Positions 8,638 through 16,709 of a stretch of 64,000 nucleotides of DNA are shown in pieces. This stretch comes from Nocardia pneumoniae NBRC 100136 (GTDB lineage Bacteria; Actinomycetota; Actinomycetes; Mycobacteriales; Mycobacteriaceae): positions 53,473-117,472 of the forward strand of contig NZ_BAGF01000059.1 in NCBI RefSeq assembly GCF_000308755.1. Reading direction: 5' to 3'. The position numbers and the translations under genes are program-made. The notes under the pieces were generated by a model. The model was not told where the DNA came from. It saw nothing but the letters and a program-made list of their open reading frames with translations, and ran no database searches. Numbering within the stretch: the first letter of the stretch is position 1; each line of letters starts with the position of its first letter.

Positions 8638-9569
8638 ACCAGCGGGTGATGAGCCACTCGAAGGTGGTGCAGGCCGCGCCGGAGGTCGTCTACGACCTGG
8701 TCGCCGACGTGACCCGCTGGCCGGTGATCTTCGCGCCCAGCGTGCTGGTGCGCCACCTGCACCGCGGCCAGGACGAGGAGCGGTTCCGGCTGTGGGCCAC
8801 CGTCAACGGGGCGGTGAAGAACTGGACATCGCGGCGCGTGCTGGACGCCGAGCAGCGCCGCATCGCCTTCGAGCAGGAGCGCAGCCAGGCGCCGATCGCG
8901 TCCATGGGCGGCGCCTGGTCGTTCCGCGAGGTCGGCCCCGGCACGACGAAAGTCACGCTGGATCACCACTTCACGGTGGTGGACGGCGCCGACCCCGAGC
9001 AGATCGCCGCGGCGGTCGACCGCAACAGCGAGACCGAGCTCGCGGCGCTGGCACGCATCGCGGAGCTGGGCCACCCGGTCGAGGAGGTCGTCCACAGCTT
9101 CGAAGACACGGTGACGCTGCACTGCTCGGCCGCCGAGGTGTACGACTTCGTCTATCACAGCGAGCGGTGGCCCGAGCACGTCCCGCACGTCAGCCGGATC
9201 GAGCTCACCGAGGACGACGACGGTGTGCAGCTGATGGAGATGGACACGGTCACCGCGGGCGGCATCCCGCACACCACCAAGTCGGTGCGGGTGTGCTTCC
9301 CCGGTGAGCGGATCGACTACAAGCAGCTGCTGCCACCGGCGATGCTCTTCGGGCACAGCGGCGCGTGGGAGTTCACGGAGGGACCGGACGGCGCGGTGGT
9401 CACCGCACGCCACACCGTCGCGATCAACCCCGACGCCGCCCGCGAAATACTCGGCGCTGACACCGATCTCGCCGACGCCCGCGCCTATCTGACCGAAGCG
9501 TTGTCCACCAACAGCCGCAATACGCTGCTGTGCGCGGTGCGCTACGCCGAGACGAAGTCACCGACATGA
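8634..9569 (+). CDS. Two-domain polyketide aromatase/cyclase (SRPBCC fold)
   Basis: This 311-residue protein contains two START/SRPBCC-type cyclase domains in tandem. The first is at about residues 5-145 (VYDLVADVTRWPVIFAPS), the second at about 160-305 (VYDFVYHSERWPEHVPHVSRIEL). Di-domain aromatases of the ActVII/BexL type act on C9-ketoreduced chains, cyclising and aromatising the first ring. That agrees with the ActIII-like ketoreductase at 15.3 kb. GTG overlaps the ACP stop, so it is translationally coupled. Confidence 0.92.
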   Translation: MNQRVMSHSKVVQAAPEVVYDLVADVTRWPVIFAPSVLVRHLHRGQDEERFRLWATVNGAVKNWTSRRVLDAEQRRIAFEQERSQAPIASMGGAWSFREVGPGTTKVTLDHHFTVVDGADPEQIAAAVDRNSETELAALARIAELGHPVEEVVHSFEDTVTLHCSAAEVYDFVYHSERWPEHVPHVSRIELTEDDDGVQLMEMDTVTAGGIPHTTKSVRVCFPGERIDYKQLLPPAMLFGHSGAWEFTEGPDGAVVTARHTVAINPDAAREILGADTDLADARAYLTEALSTNSRNTLLCAVRYAETKSPT

Positions 9570-10492
9570 CGGCGACCGAAACCTCCGCGGCGCCCACCGC
9601 AACCGAGATCGCCGACGGCGTCTACGCCTACACCCACAGCCGCGGCGGCTGGTGTGTGAGCAACGCCGGTGTGCTGGTCGGCCCGGACGGCGCGGTGGTG
9701 ATCGACACGCTGGCGACCGAAGGACGCACCCGCGCCTTGGTCGAGTTCGTCGACGGGCTGGGCGCGGGCCCGGCCCGCACGGTGGTGAACACCCACCACC
9801 ACGGTGACCACAATTTCGGCAACCACCTGTTCGGGCCGACCGCCGTCGTCATCGGCCACGACCGGATCCGGCCGGAGATGGTCGAAACCGGTCTGGCGCT
9901 GACGAAGCTGTGGCCGGACGTGGACTGGGGTGACGTGCGAGTCACGTTGCCGGGCATCACATTCAGCGACAACCTGACGCTGCACGTGGGCGAACGGCGG
10001 GTCGAGCTCATCCATCTCGGTCCCGCCGCGCACACCACCAACGACGTGGTGGCCTGGCTGCCCGAGCAGCGCGTCCTGTTCGCCGGGGACTTGGTGATGT
10101 CGGGCGCGGCGCCGTTCTGCCTGATGGGGTCGGTCAGCGGGTCGATCGCCGCGGTGCGGCGGCTGGTCGAGCTCGGCGCCGAGACGGTCGTCGCCGGGCA
10201 TGGTCCGGTGACCGGCCCGGAGATCTTCGAGCAGACATTGCGGTATCTGCGATGGGTGCAGGATCTGGCGGCGGAGGGACGCACGCTGGGTTTGACGCCG
10301 CTGGCTATCGCGCTGGAGGCCGAGCACGGCGAGTTCGCCGAGCTGGTCGACCAGGAACGGCTGGTCGGCAACCTGTACCGGGCGGACGCCGAACTGTCCG
10401 GCGGCCCGCTCGGCGAACCGCTGGACGTGCTGTCCATCTTCGACGAGATGGTGCTCTACAACGGCGGGAAGGTACCGGCATGCCTGGCGTGA
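9566..10492 (+). CDS. Metallo-beta-lactamase-fold cyclase/thioesterase candidate
   Basis: This 308-residue MBL-fold protein has the metal motif HxHxDH (His77, His79, Asp81, His82, in NTHHHGDHNFGN), a later AAHTTND histidine, FAGDLVMSG and AGHGPV, so both metal sites look intact. In type II PKS clusters such proteins, ActIV in the actinorhodin pathway for instance, act in second-ring cyclisation and release. It overlaps the aromatase by 4 nt. A general hydrolase or quorum-quenching role is less likely in this context. Confidence 0.88.
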   Translation: MTATETSAAPTATEIADGVYAYTHSRGGWCVSNAGVLVGPDGAVVIDTLATEGRTRALVEFVDGLGAGPARTVVNTHHHGDHNFGNHLFGPTAVVIGHDRIRPEMVETGLALTKLWPDVDWGDVRVTLPGITFSDNLTLHVGERRVELIHLGPAAHTTNDVVAWLPEQRVLFAGDLVMSGAAPFCLMGSVSGSIAAVRRLVELGAETVVAGHGPVTGPEIFEQTLRYLRWVQDLAAEGRTLGLTPLAIALEAEHGEFAELVDQERLVGNLYRADAELSGGPLGEPLDVLSIFDEMVLYNGGKVPACLA

Positions 10493-11733
10493 GAACCGAG
10501 TCGGTACGGGTCTGCGTGATCGGCGGCGGACCCGCCGGACTGATGACGGGTCTGCTGCTGGCCCGTTCCGGCGTGGACGTGCTCGTACTGGAGAAGCATC
10601 CGGACTTCCTGCGCGATTTCCGGGGCGACACCGTGCACACCTCGACGCTGCTGGCGATGGACGAACTCGGCTTGGCCGAGGAGTTTCTCGCGCTGCCACA
10701 CGTCGAGGCGCCGCAGCTGCCGATGGCGACCGCGACCGGTCCGGTGGTGTTCGCCGACTTCAGCGCGCTGCCGGGGCGTTTCCCGTTCGTGGCGTTCATG
10801 CCGCAGTGGGACGTATTGAACTTCCTGGCCGAGGCGGGCCGCCGCTACCCCGGGTTCCGGTTGGTGCAGCAGGCGGAGGTCACGGAGGTGATCCAGCGCG
10901 ACGGCGTGGTGGTCGGGATCCGTGGCGAGACCCCCGACGGATCGCTCGAGGTCACCGCTGATCTCGTGATCGCCGCCGACGGACGCCACTCGATCGTGCG
11001 CCGGTCGGGTCTGCTGGAGGTGGCCGCCAGCGCGGCACCGATGGACGTGCTGTGGTTTCGGGTGAGCAAACCGGAGGGTGAACGCCTGCCCACGGTCCGC
11101 AGCGGAAAAGGGTTCTTCATCGTCTGCATCGACCGCGGAGACTATCTCCAGGTCGCGTACATGATCCCGAAGGGCGGCTTCGCGACGATCCGGGAGGCGG
11201 GGCTGGCGCGGTTCCGCGCGGATCTCGCCGCCATCTATCCCGTACTCGCGCCGCACTTGGACGCCGAGATCCGGGACTGGGACGACGTGAAACCGCTCGA
11301 CGTCCGGGTGGATCGGCTGCGCCGCTGGTACCGCCCCGGACTGATCGCGATCGGGGACGCGGCGCACGCGATGTCTCCGGCGGGTGGCGTCGGGATCAAC
11401 CTCGCAGTGCAGGACGCCATCGCCGCCGCCCGGCTGCTGGCGCCGATCCTCACTACGGGCGCCACCCCGACTACGGCCGCGCTGCGAACCATCCAGCGCC
11501 GCCGCGAACTCCCCATGCGCGTCGTGCAGTTCGCGCAACTGCACCTGCTGTCCGATCTCTACCCCAGCGCCGGTCGCCCCGGCACCGACAAACCGCTGCT
11601 CGTCCGTCTGCTCCGGCGTTTCCCCCGCCTGCCCCGCCTGGTGGCCCGGGTGATCGGACTCGGCATCCGGCCCGAGCCCGTCCCTCCGGCAACCGGAACC
11701 GTCACAGCCCTCACGAACTCCAGGGAGAACTGA
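10480..11733 (+). CDS. FAD-dependent aromatic monooxygenase
   Basis: This 417-residue PHBH-fold flavoprotein has the dinucleotide-binding GGGPAG near residue 16, the NAD(P)H/FAD motif VIAADGRHSIVRR, and the ribityl-binding motif IAIGDAAHAMSPAGGVGINL. It would hydroxylate or oxidise the polyketide ring system using NAD(P)H and oxygen. The ATG at 10480 (GGGAAGG, 7-nt spacing) overlaps the MBL gene by 13 nt. A GTG at 10489 overlapping the stop is the alternative start. The C-terminal tail is short, so it lacks the thioredoxin-like domain of larger RdmE/PgaE-type enzymes. Confidence 0.92.
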   Translation: MPGVRTESVRVCVIGGGPAGLMTGLLLARSGVDVLVLEKHPDFLRDFRGDTVHTSTLLAMDELGLAEEFLALPHVEAPQLPMATATGPVVFADFSALPGRFPFVAFMPQWDVLNFLAEAGRRYPGFRLVQQAEVTEVIQRDGVVVGIRGETPDGSLEVTADLVIAADGRHSIVRRSGLLEVAASAAPMDVLWFRVSKPEGERLPTVRSGKGFFIVCIDRGDYLQVAYMIPKGGFATIREAGLARFRADLAAIYPVLAPHLDAEIRDWDDVKPLDVRVDRLRRWYRPGLIAIGDAAHAMSPAGGVGINLAVQDAIAAARLLAPILTTGATPTTAALRTIQRRRELPMRVVQFAQLHLLSDLYPSAGRPGTDKPLLVRLLRRFPRLPRLVARVIGLGIRPEPVPPATGTVTALTNSREN

Positions 11734-11735
11734 TC

Positions 11736-12497
11736 GTGTCGACCTACCTGCTCGTCCACGGCGCCTTCCACGGCGGATGGGTCTGGCAGCGGGTCACCCC
11801 GCTGCTCGAGGACGCCGGACACCGCGTCCTCGCCCCCTCGCTCGTCGGTCTCGGCGACCGCGCCCACCTGCTCACCGCCGACGTCGGCCTCGACACCCAT
11901 GTCCGAGACTCGATCGACCTGGTCACCTCCGAGGACCTCACCGATGTCGTCCTGGTCGGCCACAGCTACGCCGCCATCGTCGTCACCGCGCTGGCCGACG
12001 CCGTACCGGACCGCATCGCCGAACTCGTCTACATCGATACCTTCGTCCCCCGCGACGGCGAAGCGGTCGCCGACATCATGCCCGGCATGGTGGAGGCCTT
12101 CACCGCAGCGGCCGCCGCCCACGGCGACGGCTGGCGCGTGCCGCCGCAAACCGAACCCATGGACGACGGCGGCCTCTACGGCGTCACCGAGGAACCCGAC
12201 CTCAGCTGGCTGGCATCGATGCAGACGCCGCAGTCCCTGAAAACTTTCCAGCAGCCGATGAAACTGACGAATCCCGAAGCGCTGGCGTCTATTCCAGTGT
12301 CACACGTCTACTGCAGCGAGGGCGGCGAGGCCTTCAAAGCCATGCGCATTTCTATGCCGCGCACTCTCCCGCCCACCGAACTCCCACCGGACCGCCTGCT
12401 CGTCCTTCCGACCGGCCACGACTGCATGATCACCATGCCGCGCGAACTGGCCGCGCATCTCCTCGCATTGGCACCTCGCCCGGCAGCCGCACCATAG
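11736..12497 (+). CDS. Alpha/beta hydrolase (esterase-like)
   Basis: This 253-residue alpha/beta hydrolase has LVHGAFHGGWVW for the oxyanion region, nucleophile Ser77 in VGHSYA, and a C-terminal GHDCM histidine. It resembles the methyl-esterase/hydroxynitrile-lyase-like branch (EstC-type). It starts 2 nt after the monooxygenase stop with GGGAG ahead of the GTG, so it ends the main polyketide operon. Ester hydrolysis or decarboxylation-assisting tailoring is likely, but the substrate is unknown. Confidence 0.88.
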   Translation: MSTYLLVHGAFHGGWVWQRVTPLLEDAGHRVLAPSLVGLGDRAHLLTADVGLDTHVRDSIDLVTSEDLTDVVLVGHSYAAIVVTALADAVPDRIAELVYIDTFVPRDGEAVADIMPGMVEAFTAAAAAHGDGWRVPPQTEPMDDGGLYGVTEEPDLSWLASMQTPQSLKTFQQPMKLTNPEALASIPVSHVYCSEGGEAFKAMRISMPRTLPPTELPPDRLLVLPTGHDCMITMPRELAAHLLALAPRPAAAP

Positions 12498-12604
12498 GCC
12501 TGCTCCTGCGTCGCCTCTTCCGAAAGCCCGATTGCTGCACAACGTCTTCCGACTGCACGGACGCGGCAAGCAGCGATCAGTGGTAGGCCATGGCCGCGGG
12601 GCGA

Positions 12605-13186
12605 TTATCCGCGCATGGCGCGAGAGGTACCCGGTAGCAGGGTGGTGACGGTTGCCGTCAGCCAAACAAGCTGGGCTATGCCGATCCAGGTGAAGTGCTC
12701 GGCGGCAGCGCCCAGGTCGACCAGCCGGATCAGACCGTAGACGTAATAGAGGCTCACCAGTGCGCCGATGCCTGCCAGGATCCATCGGGCAAATCCCAGC
12801 CGGACCACCAACAGGATCGTGAACACGGCCGAGACGCCGCCGACAATGATGGTCACGTACACCGCGAAATCCAGAGAGCCGGTTGTGTACTCGACGAGCG
12901 CCGCGCCGATGAGAGCGTCCAGCATGGACCCGTTGTGCAGGTAGGGGCCATCCCAACCGGGAACAACAGCCAAACCGGAAACGACGAGAACGGCGCACAG
13001 CAGGACGCACAACATGAACAATCCGCCCGACACATACGCCATGGCCGGGCTCGGCGACCGCTGCGGATACGGACGCGGCTGAGGGTACGGCCACGGCTGC
13101 CCGGTGTTGGGGTAATAGGGTGGCTGGCCGCCGGGCCATGGCGCCTGCTGCGGCCCCCAGTTCGGCGGGTGGTACGGGTTGGACAC
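12605..13186 (-). CDS. Proline-rich four-helix membrane protein
   Basis: The 193-residue product begins with a disordered Pro/Tyr/Gln-rich tail (about residues 1-55, many PYP and QPP motifs). Four hydrophobic segments follow at about 58-80, 93-125, 128-150 and 160-185. The GTG at 13186 has GAGGGG 7 nt upstream; the longer open frame has no such support. Proteins with this plan are common actinobacterial inner-membrane proteins of unknown function. It faces the hydrolase gene convergently and is probably not part of the pathway. Confidence 0.7.
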   Translation of the reverse strand: MSNPYHPPNWGPQQAPWPGGQPPYYPNTGQPWPYPQPRPYPQRSPSPAMAYVSGGLFMLCVLLCAVLVVSGLAVVPGWDGPYLHNGSMLDALIGAALVEYTTGSLDFAVYVTIIVGGVSAVFTILLVVRLGFARWILAGIGALVSLYYVYGLIRLVDLGAAAEHFTWIGIAQLVWLTATVTTLLPGTSRAMRG

Positions 13187-13395
13187 TTGAATTCCCCTCG
13201 GTGCGGCAGCACCAGCCACAATAACCGAACCCGCTCGAGTGGCAGCGGCCGCGAAACCGGTTGGCCTGCCCGTTATTCCGCTCGTCAGGGCTTGCTTCCA
13301 GCGATTACGGGACCTGCGCCGCACGTGGTCGATCCATATTCGACGGCGTTGCAGGACCTCAGTGCCGGAGAGCTGGCCGGTTTGCGACCCGCCAC

Positions 13396-13764
13396 TCAGC
13401 TCGAGTCCCCACCCGCGTCGTAGGCGGCGCGTGCCGCGAGGACCTCGCCGAGGTGCCTGCTGGACCATTCCACGATGCTGCTGAACACCGGGGTCAGTGT
13501 CTTGGCCAGGGGCGTCGCCTCGTACTCGACCCGTGGCGGGACTTCGGCGTGGTAGGTCCGCGAGACCAACCCGTCGCGTTCGAGTTGACGTAGGCGCTGG
13601 GTGAGGACCTTGGGGGTGAGACCGGGGATGCGCTGCTGGAGTTCGGTGAAACGGAGACGGCCGTCGTGGGTGAGAACCCACAGGACCTGGGTCGACCAGC
13701 GGCCGAAGACCAGATCGATGACCGGCGTGATCGGGCACGGGTCGATGTCGGGCACGGTCGTCAT
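13396..13764 (-). CDS. HxlR-family transcriptional regulator
   Basis: This 122-residue winged-helix protein has the HxlR signature: an N-terminal Cys in DPCPITPVIDLVFGRWSTQVLW, then LRFTELQQRIPGLTPKVLTQRLRQLERDGLV and RVEYEATPLAKTL. Family members often sense electrophiles or quinones through that cysteine, which would suit a quinone-type polyketide. It is divergent from the luciferase-like gene with a palindromic site between them, so autoregulation and control of that gene are likely. Confidence 0.92.
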   Translation of the reverse strand: MTTVPDIDPCPITPVIDLVFGRWSTQVLWVLTHDGRLRFTELQQRIPGLTPKVLTQRLRQLERDGLVSRTYHAEVPPRVEYEATPLAKTLTPVFSSIVEWSSRHLGEVLAARAAYDAGGDSS

Positions 13765-13804
13765 GCGTCCTCCCGGTTAGTCACTTTCCGCTTGGTTACT
13801 ACTA

Positions 13805-13818
13805 TACTTTGGAAAGTA
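13805..13818. promoter_or_regulatory. HxlR-type palindrome in the divergent promoter
   Basis: TACTTT-GG-AAAGTA is a perfect 6-bp-arm palindrome, close to the TACT-N7-AGTA sites known for HxlR/YodB regulators. ACTTTCC at 13783 repeats the right half in reverse. TATACT at 13803-13808 is a good -10 for the luciferase-like gene, so a bound repressor would block it. Confidence 0.55.
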
Positions 13819-13866
13819 CTGTGGTTCCAGGGACGCGAGCACGCGAAAACCGAAGGGAGCACAGTC

Positions 13867-14361
13867 ATGACGACGACAACAGTGGACGGGCGACTCGACC
13901 TGCCGCGCCGCTCCGGCGACCGGCCGCGGACCCGCGAGCACAACCCGCATCAGCAGCTCAGTCAGATCGCACCGCCGGAGCTGCAAGAGGAGCTGTGGTC
14001 CCGGATGACCACGCTGGATGGCGTCCTGCTCGGCCGCAGCGGCGTCTCGCTGCCCGATACCCGCGCCCTGCACCTGCGGCCGGTGCTGGCCCAGGGGCCC
14101 GGCGAGGCTTATCTCGCGGGCACCGAGTTCGCCCACCTGCACGGACACGGCGATGGCAGCTTGCACCTGTGCCTGCCGAAAGACGTGGTGACGCAGACTG
14201 TCCAGCAGGGCTGGGCGGAATTGCACCCGATGGCCAGGCAGGGGTTCCTGCCCGGGACGCTGGTGATGGTGTACGGACCGCGCGACCACGAGGAACTGGA
14301 CGTCATCTGGCGGCTGGTCCGGATCAGTCACCGCTTCGCCCGCGGTCGGGCTACAGCGTGA
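13867..14361 (+). CDS. Luciferase-domain (DUF5519-type) protein
   Basis: This 164-residue soluble protein has the conserved plan GVSLPDTRALHLRPV...FAHLHGHGDGSLHLCLP...LVMVYGPRDHEEL, which I associate with the small luciferase-domain/DUF5519 family. No light emission is implied and the reaction is unknown. It starts 102 nt from the HxlR gene on the opposite strand and is followed closely by the lipocalin-like gene. It was probably induced by whatever the HxlR protein senses. Confidence 0.75.
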   Translation: MTTTTVDGRLDLPRRSGDRPRTREHNPHQQLSQIAPPELQEELWSRMTTLDGVLLGRSGVSLPDTRALHLRPVLAQGPGEAYLAGTEFAHLHGHGDGSLHLCLPKDVVTQTVQQGWAELHPMARQGFLPGTLVMVYGPRDHEELDVIWRLVRISHRFARGRATA

Positions 14362-14390
14362 TTAGAGCGTCGGCCGCCATCGTTGGGCCC

Positions 14391-14780
14391 ATGAACGCTA
14401 CCGATCTGGTCGGGACATGGGAACTGGTGTCCTACTTCGACATCGACGAGAACGACATGACCAGCCAGGGACCGCTGGGAGACGCGCCACGCGGCCTGCT
14501 GATCTACGGCGCGCACGGCTACATGTCGGTGAGCATGATGCGCACGGACGGCGCCGCCGGCGCGACGCCGTTCATGGGCTACGCGGGCACCTGGCGGCGA
14601 TCCGGCACGCAGGTGGTGCACGCGATCAGCGTGTGTTCCAACCCGGCGTGGGCGGACACCGAACAGGTGCGCCAGATGTCGCTGACCGGAGACGTGCTCA
14701 GACTGATCGGCTCCGCACAGGTCGGCGGGCGGACCCAACGCCGGGTGCTCACCTGGCGACGCAGCCGCCCGCCTGCCTGA
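14391..14780 (+). CDS. Lipocalin-like domain protein
   Basis: The 129-residue product begins DLVGTWELVSYFDIDEN and ends with RRVLTWRR, the layout of the bacterial lipocalin-like domain (PF13924-type) seen in several aromatic polyketide clusters. It probably binds a small hydrophobic ligand. A GTG at 14358 overlapping the upstream stop (GTGA) would add 11 residues and coupling. I prefer the ATG because the domain begins right after it. It is convergent with the biotin carrier gene, only 9 nt away. Confidence 0.8.
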   Translation: MNATDLVGTWELVSYFDIDENDMTSQGPLGDAPRGLLIYGAHGYMSVSMMRTDGAAGATPFMGYAGTWRRSGTQVVHAISVCSNPAWADTEQVRQMSLTGDVLRLIGSAQVGGRTQRRVLTWRRSRPPA

Positions 14781-14789
14781 AATCCACCG

Positions 14790-15281
14790 TCATTCCGGAG
14801 AATACGAGAACAAGGGTTCGTCGAATTGCACCGGTTCGTTGTCTTCCTTGAGTATCCCGGTGATCACGCCGCCGGTCTGGGCGGTCACCGGGATCATCAG
14901 CTTCATCGCCTCCACGATGGCGATCTGCTGTCCGGCCCGCACCCGGTCGCCGACCTCGACGAAGGGGTCCGCGCCCGGCTCGGGGCAGCGATAGAACACG
15001 CCCACACTCGGTGCGCGCACCACCGCGCCGATGGCCGGGCTCTCCGGCGCCGCAACGGGTTCCACCGGGGCTTCGGTGACGGTCGCGGGTATGGACGGCG
15101 TCGCGACGGCCTGCCACTCGGCCTCCACGGTCACCTCCCCCACCTGGAAGCGCAGCGCGCTCGGCTGCCGCGGGAAACCGGCGAGCAATTGCAGCGCACC
15201 CGTCTGTATGGCGTCCAGGACCCGGAGGTAATCGTCGTGCCCGGTGGCGCGGGCTTCGGCGTTCTCGTCGAGTGCGGTCAT
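14790..15281 (-). CDS. accB: Acetyl-CoA carboxylase biotin carboxyl carrier protein
   Basis: This 163-residue AccB-type protein has the biotin-attachment motif VEAMKLM near residue 128 inside a C-terminal biotinyl domain (about 88-163), after a Pro/Ala-rich linker and an N-terminal helical segment. The thumb segment around YRCPEPGADPFVEVGDRV is typical of AccB. It carries carboxyl groups between AccC and AccDA. It follows the ketoreductase gene by 18 nt, away from the other carboxylase genes, so one pathway-dedicated enzyme is encoded at two places in the cluster. Confidence 0.94.
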   Translation of the reverse strand: MTALDENAEARATGHDDYLRVLDAIQTGALQLLAGFPRQPSALRFQVGEVTVEAEWQAVATPSIPATVTEAPVEPVAAPESPAIGAVVRAPSVGVFYRCPEPGADPFVEVGDRVRAGQQIAIVEAMKLMIPVTAQTGGVITGILKEDNEPVQFDEPLFSYSPE

Positions 15282-15299
15282 TGCCGTGACTCCTTCCGC

Positions 15300-16082
15300 T
15301 CAGTAATTGCCGAGTCCGCCACAGACATTCAGCGCCTGTGCCGTCACCGCGCCCGCGCCGGGGCCGATCAGGTAGTCGACCATCGCCGCCACCTCGAACG
15401 GCTGCACGTAACGACCGATGGGCACCCGCGCGCTGACCCGGGCGTGCACCTCGTCGGTGTCGACACCCCACAGGCCGGAATACACTTCGCGCACCCGCTC
15501 GGCCATCGGCGTCTCCACGAATCCGGGGCACACCGCGTTCACGGTGATCCCGGTCTTGGCCAGCTCCAAGCCGAGCGCCTTGGTGAAACCGACCACGCCG
15601 TGCTTGGACGCGGAGTACGGGGCGCCGTGCACCACGCCCTGCTTGCCGCCGGTGGAGGCGATGTTGATGATGCGGCCGCTGCCGCGCTCCAGCATTCCGC
15701 CCGCGTTCAGCACCGCCTTCGTCATCAGGAAGACGCTGTTGAGATTGGTGTTGATCACGTCGAACCACAGTTCGTCGGTCACCTGCGCGGTGACGCCGCC
15801 GCCGCTGCGACCGGCGTTGTTGATCAGGATGTCGATCGGGCCGTAGCGCCGCACGCCCGCGTCGACGTACTCGCGGACCTGCGCGGCGTCGGCCACGTCG
15901 CAGACGGTGCCGTCCACCTCGAGGCCCTCGTCCTGCAGGCTCTTCACCGTGTCGGTCACCCGCTGCTGGTCGCGAGCGCAGAGGAACACCGCAATGCCCT
16001 GGGCCGCCAGGCTTTTGGTGATCTCCAGGCCCATTCCGCTGGTCGCTCCGGTGACCAGCGCGACGCGCCGATTTTCCGCCAT
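15300..16082 (-). CDS. ActIII-like polyketide C9 ketoreductase
   Basis: This 260-residue SDR resembles ActIII strongly along its whole length: TGATSGMGLEI, NNAGRSGGG, Asn113, Ser143 in IASTGGKQGVVH, Tyr156 and Lys160 in YSASKHGVVGFTKALGLELA, and the tail AQALNVCGGLGNY. It reduces the C9 ketone of the nascent chain with NADPH. Position 93 is Ser where ActIII has Pro of the PGG motif. The ATG at 16082 has GGAGGA just upstream; the longer frame to 16163 is unsupported. It heads the short operon with the biotin carrier. Confidence 0.96.
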   Translation of the reverse strand: MAENRRVALVTGATSGMGLEITKSLAAQGIAVFLCARDQQRVTDTVKSLQDEGLEVDGTVCDVADAAQVREYVDAGVRRYGPIDILINNAGRSGGGVTAQVTDELWFDVINTNLNSVFLMTKAVLNAGGMLERGSGRIINIASTGGKQGVVHGAPYSASKHGVVGFTKALGLELAKTGITVNAVCPGFVETPMAERVREVYSGLWGVDTDEVHARVSARVPIGRYVQPFEVAAMVDYLIGPGAGAVTAQALNVCGGLGNY

Positions 16083-16256
16083 GACTCCTCCATCGGTCGA
16101 TCTTCCGAACTCGCCGGGCTTTTCGACCACCAGGGTCGTCGCGCGTCCTATAGATCCGGTCAACCGACGGCCGCGGGCTGCGGCTCGACCGATGCTCTAG
16201 CGGCGTCGGCCACCGTGGCGTGCAGCCGCGCCCCGCCGCAACCCTAGGGAGCAACC

Positions 16257-16676
16257 ATGACCACTGTCGCAAGCCGCACCGAGTTGTACGCCGAGGTCCA
16301 GCAGTTCTACGCCGAGCAGATGCAGCGGCTGGACAACCGCGACATCCCCGGCTACGCCGAGACCTTCACCGAGGACGCGGAATTCGAGCACTCGCCGGGG
16401 ATTCCGCCCGCCCGCACCAGGGCGGGCATCATCGCGGACCTGGTCGAGTTCCACAAGCGCTTCGAGACCGACCCGATGCAGCGCAGGCACTGGTTCAACA
16501 TGATCAACCTGCAACCCCAAGACGACGGGACCATCGTGTCCACCGCCTACTGCCTGGTGGTGAAGATCCGCCCGAACAGCAAGCCCGAGATCGCGCCGAG
16601 CTGCGTCGTGCACGACGTGCTCGTCCGCGTCGACGGAGCGCTGCTGACCCGATCGCGGCGCGTCGTCCACGACTGA
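16257..16676 (+). CDS. NTF2-fold (SnoaL-like) protein
   Basis: This 139-residue cone-shaped NTF2-fold protein has the helix ELYAEVQQFYAEQMQRLDNRD, GYAETFTEDAEFEHSPG and a C-terminal beta sheet. Relatives in aromatic polyketide clusters (ActVI-ORFA and SnoaL-type) act as cyclases, dehydratases or pathway-assisting proteins. No catalytic residue can be assigned with confidence. A ribosome site CTAGGGAGC precedes the ATG. It is divergent from the ketoreductase and heads a two-gene operon with the nitroreductase-like gene. Confidence 0.85.
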   Translation: MTTVASRTELYAEVQQFYAEQMQRLDNRDIPGYAETFTEDAEFEHSPGIPPARTRAGIIADLVEFHKRFETDPMQRRHWFNMINLQPQDDGTIVSTAYCLVVKIRPNSKPEIAPSCVVHDVLVRVDGALLTRSRRVVHD

Positions 16677-16709
16677 CCGTCCCCGAAACACTCTTCGAGG
16701 AGAAATTAC

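Noticed and set aside
16083..16256. Second SARP box between the ketoreductase and NTF2-fold genes
   Set aside because: TCGAGCC and TCGGTTG near a TATAGG -10 are about 21 bp apart, not the 11 or 22 expected, and the second heptamer is poor. Control there is left open.
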